Assembly: GCA_947471745.1 (NCBI GenBank)
Contig: CANJKZ010000465.1
Span: 124,001-188,000 of the forward strand
From: Closterium sp. Naga37s-1
Lineage: Eukaryota > Streptophyta > Zygnematophyceae > Desmidiales > Closteriaceae
Reading direction: 5' to 3'
Length of the DNA stretch: 64,000 nucleotides
The position numbers and the translations under genes are program-made. Below are positions 63,359 to 64,000 of the stretch, piece by piece; the first letter of the stretch is position 1, and each line of letters starts with the position of its first letter. The notes under the pieces were generated by a model. It saw only the letters and a list, made by a program, of their open reading frames with translations, was not told the origin of the DNA and made no database searches.

Positions 63359-64000
63359 TTTTTTTTTTTTTTTTTTTTTTTTGTTAGGGTTTAGGGTTGC
63401 TCGCGGGCTGCAGGGGCAGCGCCCACGGGCTGCAGGGGCAACGCCCACGGGCTGCAGGAGCGACGCGCGGCTCGGCAGGGCGGCGCGCGGGCTGTAGGGG
63501 CGACGCTCGGCTCGGCAGGGCGGTGCGCAGGCAGCAGGGGCAGCGCCCACGGGCTGCAGGGGCGACGCGCGGCTCGGCAGGGCGGCGTACGGGCTGCAGG
63601 GGCAGCGCCCACGGGCTGCAAGGGCAACGCGCGGCTCGGCAGGGCGGCGCGCGGGCTACAGGGGCAGCGCCCACGGGCTGCAGGGGCAACGCGCGGCTCG
63701 GCAGGGCGGTGCGCGGGCTGCAGAGGCAGCGCCCACGGGCTGCAGGGGCGAATGCGTGGGCTGCAGGGGCAGCACGCGGGCCACAGGGGCAGGCACGGCT
63801 GCAGGGGCAGCACGGTCGCATGGGCAGGCACGGCTGCAGGGGCAGCACGGTCGCAGGGGCGAGTATGGCTGCAGGGGCAGCGCGATCGCAGGGGCGAGCA
63901 CGGCTGCAGGGGCAGCGCGGTCGCAGGGGCAGCGCGCGGGCTGCAAGGGCAGCGCGGCTGCAGGGGCAGCTTAGGAAGAAAACATTTACGGGTAGGGCAG
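63359..64000 (-). repeat. Poly-T run and GC-rich tandem repeats of B1 leader
   Basis: A run of about 24 T (63359-63382), then GTTAGGGTTTAGGG, then a degenerate array of GGCTGCAGGGGCAGCGCCCAC and GCGACGCGCGGCTCGGCAGG units with a higher period of about 60 bp. Frames open on both strands here are composition artefacts. No gene is supported. Confidence 0.65.

Larger units (their letters stand above)
57827..64000 (-). mobile_element. Second B1 copia element, 5' end beyond the window
   Basis: Minus-strand element with its 3' LTR at 57827-57955, 3' UTR, RNase H, RT, linker, integrase, protease, a gag-like end and a GC-rich leader that runs off the right edge. It is related to the 30988-53052 element in linker, RNase H and leader type but has its own LTR. 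It is decayed. Confidence 0.9.

Overview
This window looks like nuclear DNA of a green plant or streptophyte alga. The only gene that is clearly cellular (55039-57498) is a five-exon, transit-peptide-bearing plastid co-chaperonin of the tandem-GroES (Cpn20) type. Almost everything else is Ty1/copia LTR retrotransposon DNA of high GC content. I cannot name the species. A streptophyte alga or other early-diverging green lineage is a guess from GC content and repeat style.

Three copia lineages are present. Lineage A has about 1.1 kb LTRs, primer-binding site TGGTATCAGAGC and a canonical CX2CX4HX4C zinc knuckle. It is represented by a decayed full-length copy, A1 (1205-8007), and a non-autonomous gag-protease-only copy, A2 (14566-19453, TSD TAACA). 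Lineage B has 109-148 bp LTRs starting TGTC or TGTT, a variant primer site, an unusual CX13CX3-4HX4C knuckle and long low-complexity leaders. It splits into B1 (Gly/Ala-rich integrase-RT linker) and B2 (poly-Gln linker). Lineage C is one decayed integrase-RT-RNase H copy (27380-30304) with a 3' LTR starting at 30437.

Layout: 1-1204, tail of an unrelated copia copy; 1205-8007, A1; 8008-12484, a plus-strand B1 fragment; 12485-14565, the 5' half of a minus-strand B2 copy whose LTR is split by A2; 19473-27379, interleaved plus-strand 3' fragments and minus-strand B2 5' parts, including an internal inversion; 27380-30987, lineage C; 30988-53052, a minus-strand B1 element (TSD ATGCG) inserted in the lineage C LTR and itself split by two plus-strand B2-type elements (33847-41638 and 43321-50394, the latter with TSD GACAG and an intact 1672-codon pol ORF); 53053-57826, a gene island with the co-chaperonin gene; 57827-64000, a minus-strand B1 copy running off the right edge.

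The cellular gene would act as co-chaperone to plastid Cpn60. The retroelements probably share parts: A1-type copies could have supplied integrase and RT to A2, and the gag-less B copies with intact pol may depend on Gag from copies such as 33847-41638. Points most worth a second look are the nested insertions, the widened zinc knuckle, a conserved GGGCCC palindrome just after the primer site, and a hairpin that encloses the polypurine tract and LTR start in both B1 and B2 despite different stem sequences.
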